Positions 35,084 to 44,238 of a stretch of DNA of 64,000 nucleotides are shown one piece after another. Both the position numbers and the translations under genes were made by a program. The DNA is from Pseudomonadota bacterium (lineage in GTDB: Bacteria; Pseudomonadota; Gammaproteobacteria; UBA5335), in contig JAXHTV010000002.1 of assembly GCA_034189865.1 (NCBI GenBank), positions 124,001 through 188,000 on the forward strand, written 5' to 3'. A model generated the notes under the pieces. That model was not told the DNA's origin. It was given only the letters and a program-made list of their open reading frames with translations, and did no database searches. Position 1 is the first letter of the stretch. Every line of letters starts with the position of its first letter.

Positions 35084-35112
35084 AGCGCCCCACGCCTTAG
35101 GCGTGGGGCGCT
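35084..35112. terminator. Perfect 13-base hairpin after the acyl-CoA dehydrogenase genes
   Basis: AGCGCCCCACGCC, loop TTA, GGCGTGGGGCGCT: a 13-base perfect stem with a 3-base loop, 19 bases beyond the stop of the dehydrogenase at 35131. Neither side has a T run, so it is not a textbook intrinsic terminator. It may end transcription with Rho or protect the 3' end of the mRNA. Confidence 0.55.
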
Positions 35113-35130
35113 GATGTAAAGCAGAGACAA

Positions 35131-36417
35131 CTAAGCGGCTTTGCTCGGTCCGGTCGGAACCTCGCTGAAAGGTACACCTTTGTCGAGACGAACATCGGTG
35201 GGTAGACCCAACACTCGCTCACCGATGATGTTACGTTGAACTTCGTCGGTACCACCGGCGATACGAATCGCGGGGATACCCAGGTACGCTTGCTGCCACA
35301 TGCCTTCCATCATGGCTTCCGACTTGTCGGTCAGAACACAGGAAGCGCCCTGAAGCTCCATGATGAAAGCTGCCATTTCCTGGATCAACAGCCCCATGGC
35401 CAACTTCATGATCGAACCCTCCGGCCCCGGCAAAGCGCCTTGGGACAAGGCGGATAAGGTGCGCTGACCGGTCAGTTCCAACGCTTTGAAACGTGCCGAG
35501 AATTCAGCGAGTTTCTGGCGAACGCCACCGTGTTGGAGAGCAGGGGTATCGCCGATATAGACATCGTCCAACAAACTGAACATTTGGCCCATGCCCATGT
35601 CGCCACCCAACATACCGCCGCCACCGCCGATACTCATCCGCTCATTCATTAGCGTCGTGATCGCCACGCTCCAGCCTTGGCCGACTGCGCCTAATCGGTT
35701 GGAATCGGGTATTCGGACGTCGTTAAAGAACACTTCGTTAAAGTTCGCGCCACCGGTAATTTGCTTGATCGGGCGAACTTCGATACCCGGCGTCGACATA
35801 TCAACGATGAAATAGGTCAGCCCCTTGTGCTTAGGGACAGAGGGATCGGAACGAGTGACGAGAATACCCCATTGGCTGTAATGACCGCCGGAAGTCCATA
35901 CTTTCTGACCGTTGATCACCCATTCGTCGCCATCCTTAACCGCTTTGGTCCGAAGACCGGCCAAGTCGGAACCCGCGCCTGGCTCACTGAACAGCTGACA
36001 CCAGACCTCGTCGCCACGGAGCATGGGCGGCAGATAGCGGTCTTTTTGCTCGTTGGTGCCGTGGGTCATGATGGTCGGCCCGGCCATACCGATGCCGATC
36101 ATAAAAATATTGGCCGGCGTGTTGAACTTGGACTCTTCTTGCCCCCAAATGACTTGCTGCATGATGTTACCGCCCCGGCCGCCATACTTCTTCGGCCAGG
36201 TGATCACGCCCCAACCGGCATCCGCTTTCTTGCGTTGCCATTCCTGGGCCTTACGGACCATTTCGTTTTCTGCCTCGCCACGGGGATCACCTCCCTCTGC
36301 CTCGGCGAACATGGCCATCATGTTCGTCGCTTCGGTTCGAGGCTCGGCGTTTTTAGATAACCACTCGCGAACTTCCGCCCGGAATTCCGCTTCCTGCGGG
36401 GAATCATTGAAATCCAT
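35131..36417 (-). CDS. Acyl-CoA dehydrogenase, large-type (FadE29-like)
   Basis: A 428-residue flavoprotein that oxidises an acyl-CoA to the enoyl-CoA. CQLFSEPGAGSDLAG binds FAD and the acyl chain, and VWTSGGHYSQWGILVTR follows. The classical base position near the C-terminus (YEGT) reads AGGTDEVQRN, without Glu; a Glu is present in the helix G position, LMNERMSI, the base site of the isovaleryl-type enzymes. ATG 36417 follows GGAGGG with six bases; the in-frame TTG at 36423 is rejected. It follows the second dehydrogenase gene by 67 bases, and the two probably form a mixed alpha2beta2 enzyme like the paired steroid dehydrogenases. Confidence 0.92.
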   Translation of the reverse strand: MDFNDSPQEAEFRAEVREWLSKNAEPRTEATNMMAMFAEAEGGDPRGEAENEMVRKAQEWQRKKADAGWGVITWPKKYGGRGGNIMQQVIWGQEESKFNTPANIFMIGIGMAGPTIMTHGTNEQKDRYLPPMLRGDEVWCQLFSEPGAGSDLAGLRTKAVKDGDEWVINGQKVWTSGGHYSQWGILVTRSDPSVPKHKGLTYFIVDMSTPGIEVRPIKQITGGANFNEVFFNDVRIPDSNRLGAVGQGWSVAITTLMNERMSIGGGGGMLGGDMGMGQMFSLLDDVYIGDTPALQHGGVRQKLAEFSARFKALELTGQRTLSALSQGALPGPEGSIMKLAMGLLIQEMAAFIMELQGASCVLTDKSEAMMEGMWQQAYLGIPAIRIAGGTDEVQRNIIGERVLGLPTDVRLDKGVPFSEVPTGPSKAA

Positions 36418-36484
36418 CTTCAATCCCTCCTGAAAATCTTTGTCGAATCAACACCCTGGAGTCACGCTCGGTACCGGGGCATTG

Positions 36485-37591
36485 TCAAGCAGCAGCTTGC
36501 TCCAAGCATTGCATCAAGCGCTCCCGCCACATCATCGAGCCGCCAAGCACGCTTTCAAGATGCTTGGCACGCTTCATGTGCAAGTGGGGATCCGCTTCCC
36601 AGGTAAACCCGATACCACCGTGGATTTGGACGTTTTCTTCCGCCGCAAATCGATAGGCATCAATACCCATCACGCGGGCGCTGCTGGCGGCTTGGCGCAC
36701 GTTTTCGGGTGAATGCTCCAGCGCCCATGCAGCGTAGTAAGCGCTCGAGCGGGCCATTTCCACTTTGACGAACATATCCGCGATGCGGTGTTTAATCGCT
36801 TGGAAAGAACCGATCGGGCGGCCGAATGCGTAACGCTCCTTGGCATAGTTGGTGGCCATTTCTAGCGCCGATTGCGCACCACCCACCTGCTCGAATGCGA
36901 TCAAGGCAGCAGCCTTGTATAGCATGTCATCGAGATACTCCCACCCCTTGCCGGCCACTCCCAGTAGCTCTCCTTCGGCGCCGTTGAACGTCAGTCGTGC
37001 CTGCTTGCGCGCGCGATCCATGGACTGCACCAGTTCACGACTCACTTGCGCGCTACGTAGATCGACCGCGTACAGCGATACACCTTCCGCCGAACGGGCG
37101 GCCACGATCCCCAAATCGGCCGACAAACCATCGGCAACCGGCACCTTCACGCCGGTGAGCTTGTTGCCGTCGGCTTTGAGTTGAATACCGCCTTGGTCCA
37201 AACGACCTTTCTCCGACAGTGCCACGGTCGCAATGGATTCACCGCTAGCGATTCGGGAAAGATACTTTTTCTTTTGCTCTTCCGAGCCGGCTGCCTTGAT
37301 CACTTCGGCGGCCATGAAAATGGATGAATCAAATGGGGAACACGCCAAGGCCTTACCCATTTCTTCAGCCAACACAGCCAATTCCAGATAACCCATGCCA
37401 GCCCCACCGAATTCTTCCGGAATGGCCATACTCGGCCAACCCGCTTCGGCCATTTGGCTCCAGAGCTTCTCGTCATAGGTCGCGTCGGAGTCGAGGATTT
37501 TGTGCACTGCACTGAGTGGAGACAAATCGGACAAGAGCCGCTTGGCCGAGTCGCGAATCATCTCTTGATCTTGAGAGAATGCAAAGTTCAT
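36485..37591 (-). CDS. Acyl-CoA dehydrogenase, short-type (FadE28-like)
   Basis: A 368-residue acyl-CoA dehydrogenase of the second kind: PEEFGGAGMGYLELAVLAEEMGKALA, then KERYAFGRPIGSFQAIKHRIADM, then IHGGIGFTWEADPHLHMKRAKHLE. The middle FAD-binding part is shortened, as expected when the partner subunit provides most of the flavin site. The C-terminal GFTWE pattern has no Glu at the classical base position. Start ATG 37591 follows AAAGGAG; the frame from 37648 includes 19 unlikely residues. It is the promoter-proximal gene of the pair. A heteromeric enzyme acting on branched or side-chain CoA esters is inferred from pairing. Confidence 0.9.
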   Translation of the reverse strand: MNFAFSQDQEMIRDSAKRLLSDLSPLSAVHKILDSDATYDEKLWSQMAEAGWPSMAIPEEFGGAGMGYLELAVLAEEMGKALACSPFDSSIFMAAEVIKAAGSEEQKKKYLSRIASGESIATVALSEKGRLDQGGIQLKADGNKLTGVKVPVADGLSADLGIVAARSAEGVSLYAVDLRSAQVSRELVQSMDRARKQARLTFNGAEGELLGVAGKGWEYLDDMLYKAAALIAFEQVGGAQSALEMATNYAKERYAFGRPIGSFQAIKHRIADMFVKVEMARSSAYYAAWALEHSPENVRQAASSARVMGIDAYRFAAEENVQIHGGIGFTWEADPHLHMKRAKHLESVLGGSMMWRERLMQCLEQAAA

Positions 37592-38074
37592 GGCTTGAGC
37601 TCCTTTCAAGCACGAATGTTTCGAATCGATCCACCGTTCGGTGGACATGATTGCTGGAACGGATTCGAGGACACAACGCAGGAAAACGAAACCCGGAAAA
37701 ACATCACCGAGGTTCTGTCAATCCGTGTTTTGTCTGTTGTTCAACGTGGCGCGTCGATCAGCGTTATCGTAGTTGTTACGCGCCTGAGCGATATGCTCTC
37801 TCCTCCGGATGCGTCACTAGTATCACAAAACGGTCGTTCAAGGCTAGTATTCGTGGCCCCAAAACACGACGCGCCGGTGGACCATCTTCGCCAAGCGATG
37901 AGGAATAATCGGACAACACCTATCCCCGGTCGACGATATCGACAAACCGCGGGCGTTTGATATTTCGATATTCGAGACGCCGTTCTAGAATGTTAGGCCA
38001 GAATCATTAGCGCCTAAAGCCGCTGCACTGATTCCACCAACGACTCATTATCGATACGAACGAGGCAACTGCCC
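37592..38074. other. Divergent intergenic region, nothing recognised
   Basis: A 483-base gap between the divergent dehydrogenase and universal stress protein genes, so it must hold both promoters. I found no convincing -35/-10 pair, operator palindrome or RNA. The frames across it lack ribosome binding sites and protein patterns. A TetR or similar operator for the dehydrogenase operon would be expected here but is not visible to me. Confidence 0.4.
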
Positions 38075-38542
38075 ATGTACCAAAGAATCCTTTTGGCGTT
38101 CGACGGCTCCCCTGAAGGTCACGCTGTGCTGAGGCAGGGGGCTGACCTCGCGGTACTATGTGGTGCTGAAGTCTGTTTGCTCGCCGTTTTGACCATCCCC
38201 TCGGGGGTGGCGATTGCAGAAAGCATTCTGCCCCCCGAAGTTGAACCAGAGGCGCGTGAAACTGCACAACAAGCCCTGCGGACGGGCGCAGCGGCGCTCC
38301 GATCACGCGGGGTGTCTATCCAGCAACGGTTAACGACGGGCGAGCCAGTTGACCAGATCGCCGCAGTGGCGCGCGACTTTCAGGCCGATCTTGTTGTGGT
38401 GGGACACGGGCATCGTGGCAAACTGGCGCAGTGGTGGAGTGGGTCGGTCGGAAAGAGTCTGCTCGGGCACCTGCCCTGCAGCCTGTTAGTTGCCATAGAA
38501 CCCGAACAGGCTGATCCTAACAGAATAAATCAGGGGTACTAG
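38075..38542 (+). CDS. Universal stress protein (UspA family)
   Basis: A 155-residue single-domain UspA protein. The start YQRILLAFDGSPEGHAVLRQG is strand 1 with the D-x-S ATP contact, and VVVGHGHRGKL...GSVGKSLLGHLPCSLLV is the G-x-x-G-x9-G-S nucleotide-binding motif. It is probably an ATP-binding member. Such proteins rise under starvation and oxidative or osmotic stress. The HIT gene follows after nine bases, so the two form an operon ended by the hairpin at 39061. Confidence 0.93.
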   Translation: MYQRILLAFDGSPEGHAVLRQGADLAVLCGAEVCLLAVLTIPSGVAIAESILPPEVEPEARETAQQALRTGAAALRSRGVSIQQRLTTGEPVDQIAAVARDFQADLVVVGHGHRGKLAQWWSGSVGKSLLGHLPCSLLVAIEPEQADPNRINQGY

Positions 38543-38551
38543 GAGTCGGCC

Positions 38552-39013
38552 ATGGAGACAAAGGCCAATCAACCGCATTGTGTTTTCTGCCAAGTGATCA
38601 GCGGCACGTTACCCGCCAGCCGGGTAATGGAAGACGATCACTGCGTTGTGTTTATGGATATTTTCCCGCTCCGACCGGGCCATACATTAGTGGTACCCAA
38701 GGTGCATCATCAATATCTCAACGAGTTGGAACCGGAGCTGCGCAATCATGTTATTGATGTAGGAACCCGGATAGCAGATGCCATTCGTCGGAGTGACCTG
38801 CCCTGTGATGGATTCAATTTCGCGGTGAATGAAGGACGCGCGGCACAACAAACCGTTCCCCATTGCCATCTTCACGTATTACCGCGTAAGCGCGGCGATC
38901 TTTTCGGGTTGGTGGGACAAGTACTCAAAAAACCCATTCAAGTGTTGCTCAAGCCCAACAATCGACAGCAACTCGACCGTCAAGCCGCCAGCATTGCGAA
39001 CCACTTGAAGTAA
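38552..39013 (+). CDS. HIT family nucleotide hydrolase
   Basis: A 153-residue HIT protein. HCHLHVLPR is the histidine triad (HxHxH) and CVFCQVISGTLPASRVMEDD is the usual N-terminal C-x-x-C start; LRPGHTLVVPKVHHQYL is the conserved strand before the active site. The family hydrolyses nucleotide phosphoramidates or dinucleoside polyphosphates. It sits nine bases after the UspA gene; the pair could act in the same stress response. AGGAG precedes ATG 38552. Confidence 0.92.
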   Translation: METKANQPHCVFCQVISGTLPASRVMEDDHCVVFMDIFPLRPGHTLVVPKVHHQYLNELEPELRNHVIDVGTRIADAIRRSDLPCDGFNFAVNEGRAAQQTVPHCHLHVLPRKRGDLFGLVGQVLKKPIQVLLKPNNRQQLDRQAASIANHLK

Positions 39014-39060
39014 ATGGGCCTTCGACCACCACAGGTTTTGTTTCTGCGAAAGGTTGCTAG

Positions 39061-39092
39061 ATCAATAAGGCCGGTTTCCCGGCCTTATTGAT
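39061..39092. terminator. Bidirectional hairpin terminator
   Basis: CAATAAGGCCGG, loop TTTC, CCGGCCTTATTG: a perfect 12-base stem extendable by two pairs, between the HIT gene and the convergent aldolase gene. The AT-rich outer arm would supply short U-containing ends on both strands. Confidence 0.75.
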
Positions 39093-39112
39093 TGATCGTC
39101 TTTGCGGATTAA

Positions 39113-40162
39113 TCAGGCGATGGTGATCTCAGGATCCAAATAGACATCTTGGATGGCATTCAGGAGCGCCACCCCCTCTTTCATGGGTTTCTGGAAAGCT
39201 TTACGCCCTGAAATCAACCCCGTCCCTGCGGCCCGCTTGTTGATCACAGCGGTCTTCACGGCCTGCGCCAGATCGTTTTCGCCCGAAGCGCCGCCGGAGT
39301 TGATCAGACCGGCCCGTCCCATATAGCAGTTGGCGACCTGATATCGGGTCAGATCGATGGGGTTGTCGCTGGTCAATTCATCGTAAACTTTTTTGTGGGT
39401 TTTGCCGAACTTGATGGCGTTGTAACCGCCGTTATTCTCAGGCTGTTTTTGCTTGACGATATCCGCACCGATCGTCGCCGCCAGATGGTTGGCTTGTCCG
39501 GTCAAATCCGCCGACACATGGTAGTCGACCCCTTCGTGGGTGAAGGCACTGTTACGAAGGTACGCCCACAAGATGGTCACCATTCCCAGCTCGTGCGCGT
39601 AGGCAAATGCCTCGCTGACTTCCTGGATCTGCCGACGAGAATCCGGTGAACCGAAATAGATGGTGGCCCCTACCCCGATGGCACCCATCTCGAAGGCCTG
39701 ATCGATGCTCGCGAAAAGGGTTTGATCGTGGATGTTCGGATAGGTCAGCAGTTCGTTGTGGTTGAACTTCATGATGAAGGGGATTTTCGGCGCATATTTG
39801 CGTGCCACCATGGCCAATACCCCGTAGGTCGATGCCACGGCGTTGCAGCCGCCTTCGATGGCAAGCTCGCAAATATTGGCCGGATCAAAATAAGCCGGAT
39901 TCGGCGCGAAGGATGCCCCGGCCGAATGCTCGATCCCTTGGTCAACCGGCAATATCGACAAGTAACCCGTTCCCGCCAGACGCCCGGTATTGAACAACTG
40001 CTGCAAGTTGCGCAGAACAACGGGACTACGATCCGACTGTAATAACACACGATCAACAAAATCCGGTCCCGGAAGGGCTAACGTATCGCGGGGAATCCCC
40101 GTGCACTCATGCGAAAGTAAGCCTTCGGCTTCTGTTCCCAAAAGCCCTTGGATATCAATCAT
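39113..40162 (-). CDS. fbaB: Class I fructose-bisphosphate aldolase, DhnA type
   Basis: A 349-residue Schiff-base aldolase of the bacterial DhnA/FbaB type. [14 protein letters not shown] is the N-terminal signature, the conserved [13 protein letters not shown] follows, and [12 protein letters not shown] carries the lysine that forms the imine. It cleaves fructose 1,6-bisphosphate or makes it in gluconeogenesis. It is a single gene, divergent from glpK across 216 bases, and so part of a small carbon group (aldolase, glycerol kinase). Confidence 0.94.
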   Translation of the reverse strand: MIDIQGLLGTEAEGLLSHECTGIPRDTLALPGPDFVDRVLLQSDRSPVVLRNLQQLFNTGRLAGTGYLSILPVDQGIEHSAGASFAPNPAYFDPANICELAIEGGCNAVASTYGVLAMVARKYAPKIPFIMKFNHNELLTYPNIHDQTLFASIDQAFEMGAIGVGATIYFGSPDSRRQIQEVSEAFAYAHELGMVTILWAYLRNSAFTHEGVDYHVSADLTGQANHLAATIGADIVKQKQPENNGGYNAIKFGKTHKKVYDELTSDNPIDLTRYQVANCYMGRAGLINSGGASGENDLAQAVKTAVINKRAAGTGLISGRKAFQKPMKEGVALLNAIQDVYLDPEITIA

Positions 40163-40378
40163 AGGAAAACTCCCTTATCCCGTCGTCCGCAGAGGGTGGA
40201 TCACGTCGTCTGAGGCATGACGAAACCGGCCCGTTCTGTATCGATCGTCGCCACCGGTTCGTCACGCAGCCGTCGCCGAAAGCGGTTTTAAGGCATCACG
40301 GCGATGAGTATTATAACGTTCCATCCCTTTAACCGCAGTAATATTGCCGGACCGCCAAGCGATCGAAGGAAGTCGGTG

Positions 40379-41878
40379 ATGTCGAAATTTGTGTTGGCGC
40401 TGGATCAAGGCACTACCAGCTCGCGGGCCCTGTTGTTCGATTGCGACGGGAACATCATCGACACGGCCCAAGCGGAGTTTACGCAGCTTTTCCCACGGGC
40501 TGGCTGGGTTGAGCACGACCCGAACGAGATTTGGTCGACCCAGCGACAGGTGGCTGAGCGTCTGCTTCATGACACGAAAACGTCGCCTAGCGACATCGCC
40601 ACCATTGGGATCACCAACCAGCGGGAAACCACCGTGCTGTGGGATCGTCGCACCGGCGAACCGTTATACAACGCGATTGTTTGGCAATGCCGACGCACAA
40701 CTGCCCTGTGTGAGCAGTTGATCGCCGACGGCCTGGCCGACGAAGTGGCCAAACGCACCGGTTTGGTCATCGACGCCTATTTCTCCGGCACCAAGCTCGC
40801 TTGGCTGCTTGACCACGTTCCAGACGCGCGGGCGCGCGCAGAAGCCGGTGAACTGGCATTCGGCACGATCGACAGCTGGCTCATCTGGAAGCTCACGGAA
40901 GGACGTGAACATCTCACCGACATCACCAACGCATCCCGCACAATGTTATTTAACATCCACACCCGGCAATGGGACGAATTTTTATTGCGTTTGTTGCAAA
41001 TCCCCCGCGAGGTGTTGCCAGAAGTCAAGCCATCTTCCGGTGAACTGGGTGTGACCCGCGTGTTTGGGAACGAGATCTGCATATCGGGCGTAGCAGGCGA
41101 CCAACACGCGGCGCTGTTCGGCCAGGCTTGCCATTCCGTTGGGCAAGCAAAAAACACTTATGGCACTGGCTGTTTCGTTCTCATGAACACGGGTGAGCAG
41201 CCGGCAAAAACCACCGGCCGTTTGATCAACACTATCGCATGGCAACTGGGTGATGGTGCCCCGGTGGAATACGGGCAGGAAGGTTCAATCTTTATCGCCG
41301 GCGCCCTGATTCAATGGTTACGCGACGGCCTTGGCCTGATTCAGACCAGCGCGGAAGTCGAAGCCCTCGCACGTCAGGTTCCCGACAGCAACGGTGTCTA
41401 TATCGTGCCGGCGTTCGTGGGTTTAGGCGCACCGCATTGGGACCCCAATGCGCGCGGGACGATCATTGGTCTCACGCGGGGCACCAATCGCTACCACATC
41501 GCGCGAGCCGCGCTGGAAGCTATCGCACTCCAAACCTGGGACGTCTTGAACGCCATGCAAAGCGAGTCGAAGATTACACTGGATCGGCTCCGCGTGGATG
41601 GGGGCGCATCGCAGAGCGATCTTTTGATGCAGATCCAAGCCGATCTGATCGGCGTGCCCGTAGAACGATCGAGACACCCCGAGACAACGGCACTCGGCGC
41701 TGCGGTTCTGGCAGGACTGGGCGTTGGATTCTGGCCCTCCCCCGATGTGTTGCGATCGATGAATCCGGTTACTCGCACCTTCACTCCGTCTTCCAGCGCG
41801 GCTTGGCGGAATCCGCTGATCGAAGGTTGGCAACGGGCGGTGGAACGAGCCCGGCACTGGGACCGGCCGGAACGTTAA
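40379..41878 (+). CDS. glpK: Glycerol kinase
   Basis: A 499-residue FGGY kinase. [16 protein letters not shown] is the N-terminal phosphate-binding signature of Glp[24 protein letters not shown] and [15 protein letters not shown] are further glycerol kinase blocks, and [17 protein letters not shown] is the second FGGY signature. It makes sn-glycerol 3-phosphate. ATG 40379 follows AAGGAAG; the frame from 40304 adds 25 unlikely residues. No glpF or glpD is near. A thioesterase gene follows after 66 bases. Confidence 0.97.
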   Translation: MSKFVLALDQGTTSSRALLFDCDGNIIDTAQAEFTQLFPRAGWVEHDPNEIWSTQRQVAERLLHDTKTSPSDIATIGITNQRETTVLWDRRTGEPLYNAIVWQCRRTTALCEQLIADGLADEVAKRTGLVIDAYFSGTKLAWLLDHVPDARARAEAGELAFGTIDSWLIWKLTEGREHLTDITNASRTMLFNIHTRQWDEFLLRLLQIPREVLPEVKPSSGELGVTRVFGNEICISGVAGDQHAALFGQACHSVGQAKNTYGTGCFVLMNTGEQPAKTTGRLINTIAWQLGDGAPVEYGQEGSIFIAGALIQWLRDGLGLIQTSAEVEALARQVPDSNGVYIVPAFVGLGAPHWDPNARGTIIGLTRGTNRYHIARAALEAIALQTWDVLNAMQSESKITLDRLRVDGGASQSDLLMQIQADLIGVPVERSRHPETTALGAAVLAGLGVGFWPSPDVLRSMNPVTRTFTPSSSAAWRNPLIEGWQRAVERARHWDRPER

Positions 41879-41944
41879 GCAAAAACCAAAGAACAACAGC
41901 CACTGTAACCCACTCGACTAAGCAAATTTCGAGACTTCTCAATT

Positions 41945-42526
41945 ATGTATCCCGTCGTACGCGCGCTTTATCACTTGGGACGTGAATCCTTCCGTCCCCG
42001 GCCTCACGTTCTCACCGAAGAACTCCGCCTTTCGATGCGGGTCATGCCTTGGGATTGTGACGCCAATCTTCATATCAACAACGGTCGCTATCTCACACTG
42101 ATGGATTTGGGGCGAATGCAACTATTCGTCCGGCACGGATTGTTGCGGCGCTTTATGGGGCGCGGCTGGGGGGTGGTCGCGGCATCAGTTCATGTCGTCT
42201 ACCACCGCCCAATCAATCTGTTCAAAGCCTTCCAGATGGGCACACGCGTGGCCGCGGCCACCGACAAGTTCATGACTATCGAACACGCCATGTACTCTGG
42301 TGAGCGCATGTGCACACTGGCCCACGTCAACGTCGCGTTCACCGACAAACGCGGCATCGTCCCGTCGGTCGAAGTGATCAAGATGCTCGATCTCAGCCGC
42401 CATCAAATCCCCACCATCACCACAATCGAACAAGCCGCGCGCGCGACCGATCAGGCCCTCCTCGCGGCAATTCGTCGTTGGAACGATCAAGCAGGCGTGT
42501 CCGGTCAAAAACACGATAAACACTGA
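41945..42526 (+). CDS. Hotdog-fold acyl-CoA thioesterase (4HBT/THEM6-like)
   Basis: A 193-residue hotdog protein. PWDCDANLHINNGRYLTLMDLGR holds the D-x-x-x-H-x-N-N-G-R-Y motif that starts the long central helix in the YbgC/THEM6-like group, followed by beta strands (VVAASVHVVYHRPI and so on). It would hydrolyse an acyl-CoA; chain length is unknown. The position after glpK may be chance, but it fits with the acyl-CoA genes upstream. There is no signal peptide. Confidence 0.84.
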   Translation: MYPVVRALYHLGRESFRPRPHVLTEELRLSMRVMPWDCDANLHINNGRYLTLMDLGRMQLFVRHGLLRRFMGRGWGVVAASVHVVYHRPINLFKAFQMGTRVAAATDKFMTIEHAMYSGERMCTLAHVNVAFTDKRGIVPSVEVIKMLDLSRHQIPTITTIEQAARATDQALLAAIRRWNDQAGVSGQKHDKH

Positions 42527-42744
42527 CTGACAGAGCGATTGTGTTTCACAAAACTGAAACATAGAATAGCCGCCGCCGTCGCGATTAAAACCAGTCGAAA
42601 TCGCACGATTCCCGGATCAATCCGCCCAAGTTAGTGGGTAATACCGGGTGACGGAGAGAATGCTGTCCGCTGAGGCCTTGTTGGGTTTCGTGAAGCGACC
42701 GCAGACGTCACGACTGACAAACTGAAGTCATAAGGAGATTGCAA

Positions 42745-43932
42745 ATGCGCGCTTTCACGAGCCGTATCTGCGTTGCAACCCTGCTTTGCGTGGGCACTTT
42801 TGTCCCAACCGCCGGTGCGATTGAACGCGGCATTACCATCACGCCCGGAATCAACTACTACTGGTGGGATCGGGAACGAACCCTCGAAGACAACCTCGGT
42901 GTTCGGCTCGGATTCGGTTATCAGATCAACGAGAACTGGTCGACCGAATTGGTGGTGGCTGACGTCGATACCCACTTCGAGTCTTTGAAGGACGTCGATG
43001 CCGACCTCACCCATCTCCAAATCGATCTCATGTACACATTCTTTCCGGATTCCCGGATGCGGCCCTACCTGGTCGTAGGCGCCGGCGGCGGGATCTTCGA
43101 ACGTGACGACCGCAGCGAGAGCGAACCGCTAATCGACTGGGGTTTGGGATTGCGAACTCAAGTCAGTGAACGCATCGCGATCTTGGGTGATGTGCGAGCC
43201 TACACGTCTACCGAAACCAAAGATGACGATGTGGTGGCCATGTTGGCAGCCAGCTTTAATTTCGGCCAGAAAACCCCGCTGGACAGTGACGGTGATGGTG
43301 TAACGGACGACATGGATCAATGTCCTGATACCCCGGCCGGCGTGGCGGTTGATAAAGCGGGCTGCCCGCTGGACAGCGATGGTGATGGCGTGGCCGATTA
43401 CCTCGACAAATGCCCCGACACTCCGGAAGGCGTGGAAGTCAATGCCGACGGTTGCCCGCTGGACAGCGATGGTGACGGCGTGGCCGACTACCTCGACAAA
43501 TGCCCCAAGACACCCAAGGGCGCCAAAGTCGACGAGAACGGCTGCCAAATCATCCTGAAAGAACCGGTCAGCATCAAGCTGGAAGTCCTGTTCCCGACCA
43601 ACTCGGCCGCCATCGCTCCGACCTACTATCCGGAGATCAAAGAAGTCGCCGACTTCATGGTCGAATACCCCAGCACCGAGGTGACCATCGAAGGCCATAC
43701 CGATAGCACCGGCGCCGCCGAGTACAACCGCGTGTTGTCACAGCGTCGTGCCAACGCCGTACGTCAGGTCTTGCTCGAACGCTACAGCGTCGATGCCAAG
43801 CGCGTCCGTGCCGTGGGCTATGGTGAAGAGCGGCCCGTGGCCGACAACGGCACCGCCGCAGGCCGTCAAGCCAACCGGCGTGTCGTCGCTGTGCTCAAGG
43901 CCACCAAAGAAAAGGTATTGCAGAAAGACTAA
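42745..43932 (+). CDS. OmpA-family protein with TSP3 repeats, copy 1
   Basis: A 395-residue outer membrane protein: signal peptide (ending PTAGA), an 8-strand-like barrel (about 26-178), three DSDGDGVxD thrombospondin type 3 Ca2+-binding repeats with paired cysteines, and a C-terminal OmpA domain (IEGHTDSTGAAEYNRVLSQRR with the peptidoglycan-binding Asp and Arg). It would tie the outer membrane to the cell wall. AAGGAG precedes ATG 42745. From 43282 the sequence is identical to the end of the next gene, while the barrels are only distantly alike (both have a PDSxxxPYxVVGxGGG block). Its own terminator lies inside that repeat. Confidence 0.93.
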   Translation: MRAFTSRICVATLLCVGTFVPTAGAIERGITITPGINYYWWDRERTLEDNLGVRLGFGYQINENWSTELVVADVDTHFESLKDVDADLTHLQIDLMYTFFPDSRMRPYLVVGAGGGIFERDDRSESEPLIDWGLGLRTQVSERIAILGDVRAYTSTETKDDDVVAMLAASFNFGQKTPLDSDGDGVTDDMDQCPDTPAGVAVDKAGCPLDSDGDGVADYLDKCPDTPEGVEVNADGCPLDSDGDGVADYLDKCPKTPKGAKVDENGCQIILKEPVSIKLEVLFPTNSAAIAPTYYPEIKEVADFMVEYPSTEVTIEGHTDSTGAAEYNRVLSQRRANAVRQVLLERYSVDAKRVRAVGYGEERPVADNGTAAGRQANRRVVAVLKATKEKVLQKD

Positions 43933-43986
43933 TCAACAGTCCAACGCATACCAAAAAAGGCCCGGTAGAAAACACCGGGCCTTTTT
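43282..43986 (+). repeat. 705-base direct repeat, copy 1
   Basis: This covers the TSP3 repeats, the OmpA domain, the stop codon, the spacer and the terminator of the first OmpA-like gene. Compared line by line with 44800-45504, offset 1518, I found no difference. The identity begins at GACAGTGACGG, exactly at the join between barrel and repeats, and ends inside the T run. Such identity at synonymous sites in paralogues with diverged barrels indicates a recent copy event. Confidence 0.95.
43953..43986 (+). terminator. Intrinsic terminator of OmpA-like copy 1
   Basis: AAGGCCCGGT, loop AGAAAAC, ACCGGGCCTT followed by more T: a 10-base perfect stem, about 25 bases after the stop. The same terminator follows the second copy. 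Confidence 0.93.
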
Positions 43987-44238
43987 GAACAGTATCGGCA
44001 GCAAACACGAAAGGTGAAGAAATCCCGTTGCGACGACCCGGGTGATATGAAACCATAGATAGCAATTGCATATCGTCTGCGTTGGGCCTATGCTCTGCCC
44101 CGACTAACGACGGAGTAGCGATTCTCAGCAGGGCATTCACTCACTCCGGTTCGAGCAGCGCTGCAGACCCATACAGTTTCTGCTGCCTTGTTGCAATCAA
44201 ACTTATCAATTACGGATAAAACCGAAAGGAGTCAGTCA

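Noticed and set aside
41314-41985. 223-codon plus-strand frame inside glpK
   Set aside because: It is a frame-shifted reading of the glycerol kinase gene with no start signal.
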